A stretch of DNA of 64,000 bases from Streptomyces sp. SS1-1 (GCF_008973465.1 NZ_WBXN01000004.1:4194501-4258500), one strand, 5' to 3'. Shown: positions 27,903 through 35,537, numbered from the stretch's first letter. Made by a program: numbers and translations. Notes: generated by a model not told the origin, from the sequence alone.

Positions 27903-28391
27903 TCACCGGTAGTTCACGAACTGCAGCGCGAAGTCGAAGTCCTTGCCCTTCAGCAGGGCGATCACGGCCTGAAGGTCGTCCCGGCTCTTGGAGCTGACGC
28001 GCAGCTCGTCACCCTGGACCTGCGCCTTCACGCCCTTGGGGCCCTCGTCACGGATGATCTTCGCCACCTTCTTCGCGTTCTCCTGGGAGATGCCCTCCTC
28101 GATCGACGCGAAGATCTTGTACTCCTTGCCGGAGAGCTGCGGCTCACCCGCGTCCAGAGCCTTCAGCGAGATGCCGCGCTTGATCAGCTTGGACTGGAAG
28201 ACGTCGAGGACGGCCTTCACCCGGTCCTCGGAGTTCGCCTCCAGGAGGATCTTCTCCCCGGACCACGAGATCGAGGCACCCACGCCCTTGAAGTCGTAGC
28301 GCTGCGAGATCTCCTTGGCGGTCTGGTTGAGGGCGTTGTCGACCTCCTGCCGCTCGACCTTCGAGACGATGTCGAAACTGGAGTCGGCCAT
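27903..28391 (-). CDS. YajQ family nucleotide-binding protein
   Basis: A 162-residue protein of the YajQ/UPF0234 family, with two ferredoxin-like folds. The conserved start MADSSFDIVSKVERQEVDNA and QRYDFKGVGASISWSG are clear. Homologues bind nucleotides, and one in Xanthomonas binds cyclic di-GMP. The ATG at 28391 has AAGGAGCC upstream; the longer upstream frame runs through the tRNA gene and is not real. It is adjacent to tRNA-Tyr and divergent from it. Confidence 0.94.
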   Translation of the reverse strand: MADSSFDIVSKVERQEVDNALNQTAKEISQRYDFKGVGASISWSGEKILLEANSEDRVKAVLDVFQSKLIKRGISLKALDAGEPQLSGKEYKIFASIEEGISQENAKKVAKIIRDEGPKGVKAQVQGDELRVSSKSRDDLQAVIALLKGKDFDFALQFVNYR

Positions 28392-28615
28392 GTCCTGTGG
28401 CTCCTTGTATCGGGGTGCGAATGGGTGCGTGTCGGCGGGCGTGGGGGTGGCCGCCGTGCCCGGGGCGGACCTCGGGCCGCATCCCGACAAGCCTAGCCAC
28501 CCCGGGTCCCCCAGGTGGCGATCAATCGGGTGGCGAAGCACCCCTCGGTATCGGGTATTGTTTACGTCGTTGCCAGGGAGCACCGCCGCAGAGCGGTTCG
28601 AACGGCAGCGACCCC

Positions 28616-28697
28616 GGCGGTGTGCCCGAGCGGCCAAAGGGAGCAGACTGTAAATCTGCCGGCTCAGCCTTCCCAGGTTCGAATCCTGGCGCCGCCA
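28616..28697 (+). tRNA. tRNA-Tyr (GTA)
   Basis: An 82-nt class II tRNA with acceptor stem GGCGGTG/CGCCGCC, discriminator A and anticodon GTA in the loop CTGTAAA. There is no encoded CCA. The 3' 50 bases are the left copy of the element's attachment repeat, so the functional gene is a hybrid of chromosomal 5' part and element-borne 3' part with unchanged sequence. Confidence 0.97.
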
Positions 28698-28698
28698 C
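28648..28698 (+). repeat. attL, 51-bp attachment repeat in tRNA-Tyr
   Basis: This 51-bp sequence runs from the anticodon loop to one base past the discriminator. It is repeated without mismatch at 35479-35529. A direct repeat of a tRNA 3' end next to an integrase gene is the hallmark of site-specific integration. Confidence 0.93.
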
Positions 28699-28702
28699 TC
28701 GT

Positions 28703-28746
28703 AGGAAACGGCCCCTGACCAGCGCAAGCGGTTGGGGGTCGTTCCT
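28703..28746 (+). terminator. hairpin just inside attL, likely tRNA-Tyr terminator
   Basis: AGGAAACGGCCCCTGACC pairs imperfectly with GGTTGGGGGTCGTTCCT around a loop AGCGCAAGC. It begins five bases past the attL repeat, so the element supplies a transcription stop for the tRNA gene whose native terminator was displaced to the right end. Confidence 0.7.
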
Positions 28747-28875
28747 GTATGAGTTCTCTGATTCCCCGCCATTCCCCGCTGGCCACTGCTCGACCTGGCA
28801 CGCGAGTGGCACTGCGCAGGCGGATGACGCGGTGAATGGTGGGCCGTCAGGGGCAAGCGAGCGAGAGGGTGGGGC

Positions 28876-29523
28876 GTGAGCGCTGGGGGGAACTTCATGG
28901 CTGCCATGGACTGGCTTGACGGGCGAGGGTTCAACCTTCTAACGATCATCATTGCGCTTGTCGCCCTGGTTGCTGGCGTGGTGGGCGTTCTCTACGCTCG
29001 GCGAGCGCTTTTTCCGGTGAATCGCGCAATCTCGTACAGAATGGACACCTCTAGGCTCTTGGCTGGCGACGCGCAGGCCCTTCCCGGGGCTCTCACCGTC
29101 AACTACAACGGAGAGGATCTACAGGATCCTCACGTCGTCAAGCTCCGCCTACGGAGCACGGGGCGTCATGCCGTAGCCAGTGAGCACTACGACCAGGGCC
29201 GACCAATCAAGTTCGACTTGGGTCGCCCGGTCGTGCTGCTGGACAGTCCATCGACTAGCGCAATCGAAGTGATCGGCAGCCAAGTCAAGTACGGCCCAGA
29301 ACTGATGCCCCCTGGGCAGTCTGTGACTGTCTCGCTCATCACCCAGGGCAAGCCCCTGCTATCTGTGGAGCAGTACTTCATTGACACAAAAGTGATCAAT
29401 GAGTCTCCTGAGCCGTCCTCCGCAGTCCAAGTGGCACGCTGGGAGTTTCTCCCAGCGGTGCTCGGCACTCTCGCTGCTGTCGGGGCAGTTCTTTCGAGCG
29501 TTCTGGAGAGCCTCTTTCGATAG
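28876..29523 (+). CDS. element-borne membrane protein, unknown function
   Basis: A 215-residue protein with an N-terminal membrane helix (about residues 22-44: LLTIIIALVALVAGVVGVLY), a soluble beta-rich middle domain (about residues 50-170, with NYNGEDLQDPHVVKLRLRS) and a C-terminal hydrophobic helix (FLPAVLGTLAAVGAVLSSVL). Similar layouts occur in Streptomyces conserved hypotheticals. The start may be GTG 28876 or ATG 28897, which has GGGGGGAAC in front. Codon usage is less GC3-biased than the flanking chromosome, consistent with acquired DNA. Confidence 0.72.
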   Translation: MSAGGNFMAAMDWLDGRGFNLLTIIIALVALVAGVVGVLYARRALFPVNRAISYRMDTSRLLAGDAQALPGALTVNYNGEDLQDPHVVKLRLRSTGRHAVASEHYDQGRPIKFDLGRPVVLLDSPSTSAIEVIGSQVKYGPELMPPGQSVTVSLITQGKPLLSVEQYFIDTKVINESPEPSSAVQVARWEFLPAVLGTLAAVGAVLSSVLESLFR

Positions 29524-29773
29524 GTCGGCGGAGTCTCAATGGCCCAGTCAAGGTGACGGGCGCCGGCCGGTGGTGTGGACGGCGCCCGTACTAGGCCAAG
29601 GGTTTGAGATCCGGCCTCATCTCTATCAGGTCGATCACGCGGGGACGGGATCCTGCTCCAACCCGTCCTGTTCCTCGGCTGCCTGTCCGCTGAGGTTCGA
29701 CGCGAACCGCCGCTGTCCGCCCTTGTTGGTGTCAGTCGCTGGTGTCAGGAGAAGCATCGGGCTTGACACCCTG
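29524..29773. other. 250-bp stretch without a confident gene
   Basis: No convincing gene is seen. A 40-codon frame on the minus strand (from an ATG near 29757 to 29635) has a hydrophilic product ending QDGLEQDPVPA and may be a remnant or a small gene. I could not assign it. Confidence 0.35.
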
Positions 29774-30073
29774 CTACAAGAACGGCCCGGGAATTCGCCG
29801 ATCGTGACGCTGGTGTCCACACTGCAACGGGGTACCAGACGCATCGATCACCCGGGACTCCGAAACGACCCTGTTCGGGTCGCCGTCCTCGTAGAGCCAC
29901 ACGCTCACCAGCCCTGCCGCCACGGTTACCGCGAACTGGACGTCGATGCCGTCGCTGACTGCCGAAACGGTGACGGCCTCGCCCGGCTCAAGCCAGAAGT
30001 CCTCACCGTACGGCTCGACGAAGAGGCACAGCGGGACGCTCCCCGCATTCTCAACCGGCAGACTTCCGTGCAC
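29774..30073 (-). CDS. small hypothetical protein, 99 aa
   Basis: A 99-residue protein. The GTG at 30073 is preceded by AAGGGGGTGATC, an almost perfect match to the 16S anti-Shine-Dalgarno complement, which fixes the start and rejects the longer frame. The core FVEPYGEDFWLEPGEAVTV and LVSVWLYEDGDP looks like a small beta-sandwich, a type common among Streptomyces hypotheticals. No catalytic motif is visible. A 150-bp inverted repeat lies upstream in its leader region. Confidence 0.7.
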   Translation of the reverse strand: MHGSLPVENAGSVPLCLFVEPYGEDFWLEPGEAVTVSAVSDGIDVQFAVTVAAGLVSVWLYEDGDPNRVVSESRVIDASGTPLQCGHQRHDRRIPGPFL

Positions 30074-30132
30074 TGGATCACCCCCTTCGCACCTTATCGG
30101 CCAGGCACCCACCATCACCCACCACTCACCCC

Positions 30133-30284
30133 AGCTCCCATCCCGTCCGCCGTCGACCCACACACCGTGGAGCGGGCGTGGTTCAGGGCGTCCAGGTGGA
30201 GCGCGCCACTGTACGAACGACCTGGACGCCCTGGGCCGCGTCTGCTCGGCTCTGCCTGGGTCGACGGTGGACGGGATGGGAGCT
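30133..30284. repeat. nested 152-bp inverted repeat (large palindrome)
   Basis: The outer arms 30133-30160 and 30257-30284 are complementary over 28 nt with one mismatch (core GTCGACCCA/TGGGTCGAC). The inner arms 30170-30197 and 30220-30247 are complementary over 28 nt with about five mismatches (core AGGGCGTCCAGGT). Nine-base internal spacers and a 22-base loop separate them. It lies in a 488-bp region (30074-30561) in which I see no gene; the rest of that region is GC-rich with repeated GGAGCGGAGC runs. It could form a very stable cruciform or RNA hairpin. Confidence 0.85.
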
Positions 30285-30561
30285 CCCCACGCACGCCACA
30301 TACGGACCCGCGGTCGGCGACGGTGCCCCCTCCATCCCGGTGCCGGCCGATCCCCCGCCGGAGGCATCGTCTGTGACCGTAGGCCGCTCTGTGCGGTGCT
30401 CGCCTCATGGCCTTCGGCCCAACCCATCGGTGGGCGCGCGTCGGCGCAGCGCGGGCGGAGCGGGCCGGAGGCAGGAGCGTCGCCCGGAGCGGAGCCGGGA
30501 AGCGCGCCCGGCGGAGCGGAGCGCAGCCGGGGCTTGATGAGGTAGAGAAACCTGTAACCCG

Positions 30562-31125
30562 CTACCCGATGATCGGCGCTGGGGTCGGGGCACGGTCTAC
30601 GAAGCCATGCTGAGCGGGCAGAGCCTCCCTCTGGGCAAGCCATCCGGAGACACGTGGACCACCATTGATGGCGCTGCCTTCGCGGACGGTCCGAACATGC
30701 TCGAAGCCCTGACGTAGGTAGTAGCGCTGTAGGGCATCGTTGGTCGTCCAGGCGTCAAGGCGAAGCCATTTGGCAGATGAGCGGAAGGCTCGGTCACCCG
30801 CCCAATCGAGAAGTCGCCCGCCCAGGTTCTGCCCGGCGTACTCGCGGAACACCGTGAGCTTGTTGACGAACATGGACGGTTCCCTCAACTCCTCCTCCGA
30901 CCACAACCCCTCCTCCGCGTCCGAGGTGAGGGTGATGGTCGCCGCCGTGGCCTTCCCATCCCGCACCATGAAGACCGTCCCGGCCTCGATCGTGGCCAAA
31001 AGGCGATCTGCTGGGTAGGGACGGCTCCACTGGTCAGTGCCGAGCTTGCTCAGCCAGGACGCTGCCTGTTCACGGAACGCCAAGAGAAGGGGGAGATCGT
31101 CAGGCGTGGCGGGTGCGAGTATCAC
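30562..31125 (-). CDS. GNAT-family N-acetyltransferase
   Basis: A 187-residue acetyltransferase of the GNAT fold. It has MVRDGKATAATITL in strands 2-3, NKLTVFREYAGQNLGGRLLD containing the acetyl-CoA loop motif, and LRLDAWTTNDALQRYYLRQG at strand 5/helix 4. The acceptor is unknown. The GTG start at 31125 overlaps the TGA of the GntR gene (GTGA), so the pair is one transcription unit. This tight linkage suggests co-regulation with the element's repressor. Alternatives include protein, antibiotic or polyamine acetylation, and nothing in the sequence distinguishes them. Confidence 0.85.
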   Translation of the reverse strand: MILAPATPDDLPLLLAFREQAASWLSKLGTDQWSRPYPADRLLATIEAGTVFMVRDGKATAATITLTSDAEEGLWSEEELREPSMFVNKLTVFREYAGQNLGGRLLDWAGDRAFRSSAKWLRLDAWTTNDALQRYYLRQGFEHVRTVREGSAINGGPRVSGWLAQREALPAQHGFVDRAPTPAPIIG

Positions 31126-31895
31126 TGGGGTTCGTTCTCGTCTCGGGCCGAGAGATCGCCGATCTCGTAGTTCATGCGGTTCAAGTCGCCTCGAAGCGTG
31201 GTGATCGTGCACCGGATGGGCTTCTCATTCGAGTAGCCAGTGCGGGTCCAGAGCAGGACTGGCACCCCAGCTCCGATCTCCAACAGGCGGGCTTCATCGG
31301 GCGTCGGCATGCGAGTGGAGATCTCGTCTGCGTATCCGATCTGCTCGATGCCCAAGCTTGCGAGGTAACGCGTGGTGCCTTCGGCTATGTCGCCTGGCTC
31401 GGTCAACCGCGGGGCCTGCTCGATGAGCCACTCCGGATAGTGAGTCGCCTGGGTGGACCAGGGCACGTCATCAACGAAGCGATGGCAGAACCGCAAGACG
31501 GCCCTGGACCCGACATCGACCTTGAGTCGCTCTGCGATGTACTCGGGCGCGTTGGTCAGTTCGACGCGGAACGTCTGGTGCGGCCGGCGCCCCGCGTTCG
31601 TCACGTCGGTGGAGTATGCGTCACCGTTCTGCGGAAAGGTCAGGTTCTCGAACCGCGAGGCATTGAGTACGAACACCTCGTGCTTCCGGACCTCGTAACC
31701 CAGCCCCTGGCTGGAGGAGATCAGCCCTTGACTGACCAACAAGTTGAGTCCTGATCGGACCGTGTTCCGTGAGGCGTTGAAGCGAACCATCAGCTCGCTT
31801 TCAGAGGGGAGCCGCGAGCCGGGGCCGTACGTCCCGCTGTCGATCTCCCTGCGCAGGGCGTCCGCCACCTGTTGGTACTTCGGCTGCTTGCTCAT
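31122..31895 (-). CDS. GntR/HutC-family regulator (KorSA-like)
   Basis: A 257-residue regulator. The N-terminal winged helix spans KYQQVADALRREIDSGTYGP and LPSESELMVRFNASRNTVRS. The C-terminal UTRA ligand-binding domain has RFCHRFVDDVPWSTQATHYP and IEQIGYADEISTRMPTPDEA. In pSAM2-type elements such a gene (KorSA) represses replication, excision and transfer genes. The ATG at 31895 is favoured because it starts the conserved MSKQPKYQQV; GGGAGG is only one base away, so the start is not certain. It is divergent from the rep operon with paired operators between. Confidence 0.88.
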   Translation of the reverse strand: MSKQPKYQQVADALRREIDSGTYGPGSRLPSESELMVRFNASRNTVRSGLNLLVSQGLISSSQGLGYEVRKHEVFVLNASRFENLTFPQNGDAYSTDVTNAGRRPHQTFRVELTNAPEYIAERLKVDVGSRAVLRFCHRFVDDVPWSTQATHYPEWLIEQAPRLTEPGDIAEGTTRYLASLGIEQIGYADEISTRMPTPDEARLLEIGAGVPVLLWTRTGYSNEKPIRCTITTLRGDLNRMNYEIGDLSARDENEPQ

Positions 31896-31917
31896 ACCTC
31901 CCATCATGACGCACACG

Positions 31918-31997
31918 CTCAACTTATTGGTACATGTGGCGCCGAATCTCTTGACGACAGTCGCGTAACGCCACCAAACTCGTACCTACAAGTTGAG
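31918..31997. promoter_or_regulatory. paired inverted GntR operators and rep-operon promoter
   Basis: Two 19-bp sites share CTCAACTT-N-T-N-GGTAC-NN-G. One is at 31918-31936 and the other, on the opposite strand, at 31979-31997. Between them TTGACG (31951-31956) and CAAACT (31975-31980) with an 18-bp spacer make a promoter for the rightward operon whose -10 overlaps the second site. A short hairpin (AAGGGGT/ACCCCCTT) follows at 31999-32016. A repressor bound here would block both directions. Confidence 0.75.
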
Positions 31998-32089
31998 CAA
32001 GGGGTGTAACCCCCTTCTCTGCAGCAGGGAGCGGCGCCCAACCGCCAAGTCAGATCGCCGCTCCCGCCCCCATGAAGGGAGCTCTCATC

Positions 32090-32599
32090 ATGCCCGCAAC
32101 GCTCGTTGCCACGCATGCCCCGACCCCGGTGTTAGTCGAAGACCTGTCGAACATGGAGCGGGCCGTGGCGCTGTACGCCTCGGACATGCCGGATCGCTAC
32201 CGCCTCCAAGGGCCGGTGGACACGACCCTGATCGGTTGGATCGGTCAGGGTGCTGCTCGCCTCGGCCGCGAAGAAGTCCGTCGGCGCGCGTCCTTCCTCC
32301 TGGGCCACCGGAGGCTGTGGCTGCGTGACCTGACAACTCCGGAGATCAACCGCCGTCACAAGCAGCGGTTTCCCTCGGCTCGGCGTCTGAACGTCGCCGA
32401 ATCCATGGCGTCCACATCCCTCTTCTGGGTCTCGGTCGCCCCGGGGGCGCGGGAGCTCTCGGCCGCGATCGATGGCACGTGCCCAAAGTGCGACGGCACC
32501 GGAAAGCTCTGGGTGAACTTGGTCATCGATGACGTCTCCGGCTGGTTCGAGGAGGGCTACGCCCCGTGCTGGGTGTGCCGGGACGGCGGTGCCGCGTGA
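32090..32599 (+). CDS. element protein with CxxC pairs, unknown function
   Basis: A 169-residue protein, the first gene of the element's rightward operon. The N-terminal two-thirds are basic and helical (LIGWIGQGAARLGREEVRRR). The C-terminal 45 residues contain CPKCDGTGKLW and CWVCRDGG, a DnaJ-like zinc-binding pattern. The ATG at 32090 has AAGGGAG about 9 bp upstream; the ATG at 32072 does not. The stop overlaps the rep start. Its position matches genes in related elements that activate or accompany replication, but no homologue is certain. Confidence 0.78.
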   Translation: MPATLVATHAPTPVLVEDLSNMERAVALYASDMPDRYRLQGPVDTTLIGWIGQGAARLGREEVRRRASFLLGHRRLWLRDLTTPEINRRHKQRFPSARRLNVAESMASTSLFWVSVAPGARELSAAIDGTCPKCDGTGKLWVNLVIDDVSGWFEEGYAPCWVCRDGGAA

Positions 32600-34020
32600 C
32601 GGTGTTCCCCGTCGCCCCGGAGGCCGTGGCCGGTGCTGCGGCCTCCATGGGCACTGATCCCCTGACCCTGGCTGATCTGCTGCGGGTGGCCAACTCGCCC
32701 GGCTTCGACCGCTGGCAGGAGCAGGTCCGCCGTACCGGCGGCTGCGCCAACCCGATCCGCCTCGCAGGCCAGACGGTCACCCGGGACGCCAAGACCGGTG
32801 ACGTCCTGTACTCCTACAGCACCGAACAGGAGCCGGGCGGCATGCTCCGCGTGGCCTGCGGCAACCGGCGGGCCTCCCGCTGCCCGGCCTGCGCCTGGAC
32901 CTACGCCGGGGACACCTACCACCTGATCCGTGCCGGGATCACGGGCGATGAACGCAAGGACGTGCCTGAGACGGTGCGGGATCACCCTCGGGTCTTCGCC
33001 ACCCTCACCGCGCCCTCGTTCGGCCCGGTCCACAACCGGGCGGACTCCGGGCGCTGCCGCTGCGGTGCCCAGCACGCCGACGACGACTCCGCCCTCGGTA
33101 CGGCGCTCGATCCGGAGCGCTACGACTACGCCGGGGCGGTGCTGTGGAACAACTTCGCCGGTGATCTGTGGCGGCGCTTCACCATCTACCTGCGCCGTGA
33201 GATCGCCGCCCGTGCGGGTCTGACGCAGTCGGCCATGCGGGAGGTGTGCCGGGTCTCCTTCGGCAAGGTCGCCGAGTTCCAGAAGCGCGGCAGCGTGCAC
33301 TTCCACGCCGTGGTGCGCCTCGACGGCCCGGACGGTCCCGACACCGCGCCCCCGGCCTGGGCCACGGTCGCTCTCCTCGACGGTGCGATCCGTGCCGCTG
33401 CCGCTCGGGTCGCGGTGCCGGTGCCTTCCGCCGGCGCTTTCGCCGGACGCGAGCTGCGGTGGGGATCTCAGGTCGACGTGCAGCCCATCGGCGCCCTCGG
33501 ACACGAGGAACTGACCGAGCAGGCCGTCGCCTCCTACGTCGCCAAGTACGCCACCAAAGCGGCCGAGACGACCGGCACCGTGGACCGCCGGATTGGGGAG
33601 CTCTCCGAACTCGACAAGCTGCCGCTGCCCGACCACACCCGGCGCCTGATCGAAGCGTGCTGGACGCTCGACGCGGCCTACCCGGATCGGCTGCTGGCTC
33701 GCTGGGCTCACATGCTCGGCTTCCGCGGGCACTTCTCGACCAAGTCCCGCCAGTACTCCACCACCCTCGGCGCCCTCCGCCAGGTCCGCGCCGACTACCG
33801 CGCACGCCAGGAACGCCGCGAACGCGGGCTCTCCGAGGACCTCGACGACTCGGAGGGCTCCACGCTCGTGCTCGCCCACTGGACCTACGCCGGACAAGGA
33901 CACACACCAGGAGAGTCCTGGTTGGCCGCATCGATCGCAAAGGAGATCCAACTGAACCGAGAGACCGCCCGTGAGGCGCTGGCCGACGCGTTGGCCGTTG
34001 AGGCTGAGGGGGAGTGGTGA
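32596..34020 (+). CDS. repSA: RepSA-type rolling-circle replication initiator
   Basis: A 474-residue initiator of the actinomycete integrative-element family. The HUH motif is seen in GSVHFHAVVRLDG. The tyrosine motif is in ASYVAKYATKAAE. N-terminal cysteine pairs (CGNRRASRCPACAW and CRCGAQH) suggest a zinc-binding module. The GTG at 32596 overlaps the previous stop (GTGA). It would nick the element's double-strand origin after excision. The length is close to pSAM2 RepSA. Confidence 0.93.
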   Translation: MTVFPVAPEAVAGAAASMGTDPLTLADLLRVANSPGFDRWQEQVRRTGGCANPIRLAGQTVTRDAKTGDVLYSYSTEQEPGGMLRVACGNRRASRCPACAWTYAGDTYHLIRAGITGDERKDVPETVRDHPRVFATLTAPSFGPVHNRADSGRCRCGAQHADDDSALGTALDPERYDYAGAVLWNNFAGDLWRRFTIYLRREIAARAGLTQSAMREVCRVSFGKVAEFQKRGSVHFHAVVRLDGPDGPDTAPPAWATVALLDGAIRAAAARVAVPVPSAGAFAGRELRWGSQVDVQPIGALGHEELTEQAVASYVAKYATKAAETTGTVDRRIGELSELDKLPLPDHTRRLIEACWTLDAAYPDRLLARWAHMLGFRGHFSTKSRQYSTTLGALRQVRADYRARQERRERGLSEDLDDSEGSTLVLAHWTYAGQGHTPGESWLAASIAKEIQLNRETAREALADALAVEAEGEW

Positions 34021-34022
34021 CC

Positions 34023-34223
34023 ATGGATCGGCTCCTGGACGTTCAGGAAGTGGCCGAAGCGCTGGGGACGGGCGTCCGCTTCGCTCGGCGCCTGATCGAG
34101 GAACGCCGGATCACCTTTGTGAAGGTGGGGCGGCACGTCCGCATCCCACAGAGCGCGGTAGACGAGTACATCGCCGCGAACACGGTGCCTCGCGTCGTCC
34201 GCCGGTTGAGGACGGTGGCCTGA
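34023..34223 (+). CDS. xis: excisionase (Xis), MerR-like helix-turn-helix
   Basis: A 66-residue DNA-binding protein with the excisionase pattern LDVQEVAEALGTGVRFARRL, then VKVGRHVRIPQSAVDEYI. It directs the integrase toward excision. The ATG at 34023 has GGGGGAG upstream; two GTG codons just before it are alternative starts. It is between rep and int, and its stop overlaps the int ATG by one base, so the three are coupled. Confidence 0.9.
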   Translation: MDRLLDVQEVAEALGTGVRFARRLIEERRITFVKVGRHVRIPQSAVDEYIAANTVPRVVRRLRTVA

Positions 34224-35437
34224 TGCCCAACAGTCGTGGTCGGCGTCGGCGCTTCGGCGCAGTCCGCCAACTGGGGTCCGGTCGCTGGCAGGCCCGGTAC
34301 CGTGATCCGGCGACGGGCCTGCTGCGGTCCGCGCCGCACACCTTCGAGACGAAGACGGACGCCGATCTGTGGCTCACCACCACTGAGGCAGAGATCATCA
34401 AGGGCACGTTCCGTGACCCGAGCGCGGGAAAGATCACCGTTGCCGAGTGGGGCAAGCGGTGGTTCGACTCGGCTTCCCCCCACCTGAAGCGACGGACGGT
34501 GACGCTCTACGCCGGACTGATCCGTCTGTGGATCAATCCTCGGGTCGGTGGCTACGAACTGTCGGCGGTCCGCCCGATCCACATCAAGGAATGGCTGGCC
34601 GGACTCCAGAAAGCCGGGCTGAGTGCCTCGCGTGCTCGTACCGCCTACCGGGTGCTGTCCCAGATCTTCGCGTCTGCGGTCGACAACGACCTGATTGCGG
34701 TCACGCCGTGCCGGGGGATCAAACTTCCGAGACTGCCTGAGACCGAGCCGCACATCCTGAGCAATCGTGAGGTCGAACGCTTGATCTCAAACCTCAACCG
34801 ACCGCATGACCTCCTGGTCAAACTCCTCGCGTACGCCGGGCTGCGGATCGGTGAGGGGTTCGCCCTGCGGCGGAAGGATGTGGACCTGGTCAACGGTCTG
34901 ATCTGGGTGGATGAAGCTCTGGCGGAGGACGCCGGGCAACTGTTCTTCGACACCCCGAAGTCACACCAGAAGCGACCGTTGGCACTGCCCGCGTATCTCG
35001 TTCGGGAGCTCCAAGAGCACCTTGCCGCGCGCGTGGCCGACGACCCCGAAGCACTGCTGTTCCTCGGTCGTACTGGGCGCCCTCTTCGGTACAACTCATG
35101 GCGTCGGACGCACTTCGACAAGGCCGTCGAGCGCGCCGGCCTCAAGGACGTCACCCCGCAGGATCTTCGAGCAACGCACGCCTCCCAGGTGGCCGACCGG
35201 CATGGCGTCATGGCTGCGGCCAAGCGACTCGGTCATGCGAATGCGAGTGTCACGACTCGGCACTACGCCCGTTCTCGGGACGGCCAGGATGCGGAGATCG
35301 CCAAGGAACTCAATGCCGATCACGAGAGGGCCAAGCGGGCTCGTGCCAGGAAAGCCAAGAGGATCAAGCGCGACGTGGCACGGACGTTGCACGAAGAGAA
35401 GGGCGCTGCTCCGGAGGCTGAAGACCAGGGCGGCTGA
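34223..35437 (+). CDS. int: tyrosine integrase of the tRNA-Tyr element
   Basis: A 404-residue tyrosine recombinase. The N-terminal part holds the AP2-like arm-binding region (RYRDPATGLLRSAPHTFETK) and the SAM-like core-binding domain. The catalytic domain shows Arg I in YAGLRIGEGFALRRKDV, the beta-turn Lys in TPKSHQKRPLALP, Arg II in PQDLRATHASQV and Tyr in TTRHYARS. The usual His of HxxR is Gln here (QDLR), and the following His of RHTHAS is Ala. The gene ends 41 bp before attR. The C-terminal 40 residues are very basic. Confidence 0.94.
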   Translation: MPNSRGRRRRFGAVRQLGSGRWQARYRDPATGLLRSAPHTFETKTDADLWLTTTEAEIIKGTFRDPSAGKITVAEWGKRWFDSASPHLKRRTVTLYAGLIRLWINPRVGGYELSAVRPIHIKEWLAGLQKAGLSASRARTAYRVLSQIFASAVDNDLIAVTPCRGIKLPRLPETEPHILSNREVERLISNLNRPHDLLVKLLAYAGLRIGEGFALRRKDVDLVNGLIWVDEALAEDAGQLFFDTPKSHQKRPLALPAYLVRELQEHLAARVADDPEALLFLGRTGRPLRYNSWRRTHFDKAVERAGLKDVTPQDLRATHASQVADRHGVMAAAKRLGHANASVTTRHYARSRDGQDAEIAKELNADHERAKRARARKAKRIKRDVARTLHEEKGAAPEAEDQGG

Positions 35438-35478
35438 CCTGCACAGATAGTCCGGTGTGCCTGATCGTTCACCGGAGT

Positions 35479-35529
35479 CTGTAAATCTGCCGGCTCAGCC
35501 TTCCCAGGTTCGAATCCTGGCGCCGCCAC
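35479..35529 (+). repeat. attR, 51-bp attachment repeat (tRNA-Tyr 3' remnant)
   Basis: An exact copy of 28648-28698. It restores no functional tRNA because the 5' half is missing. It marks the right junction of the element. Confidence 0.93.
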
Positions 35530-35537
35530 GCTGAGGA

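Larger units (their letters stand above)
28648..35529 (+). mobile_element. integrated AICE-like element in tRNA-Tyr, about 6.9 kb
   Basis: An element bounded by 51-bp direct repeats of the tRNA-Tyr 3' end. From left to right it holds a membrane protein, a 99-residue hypothetical, a long inverted repeat, GNAT and GntR genes (minus strand), then a rightward operon of a CxxC protein, a RepSA-type initiator, a helix-turn-helix excisionase and a tyrosine integrase, whose gene ends 41 bp from attR. This is the integration/replication core of SLP1/pSAM2-type elements, and SLP1 is known to use tRNA-Tyr. No FtsK-like TraB or Spd gene is present, so self-transfer appears lost. The cargo genes are visibly less GC-rich than the flanking chromosome. 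Confidence 0.92.

Noticed and set aside
29774..30643. 289-codon version of the small hypothetical gene
   Set aside because: The upstream part runs through the large palindrome, and a near-perfect ribosome binding site fixes the start at 30073.
35479..35529. second tRNA-Tyr gene
   Set aside because: Only the 3' 51 bases are present; no acceptor 5' strand or D arm. It is attR.
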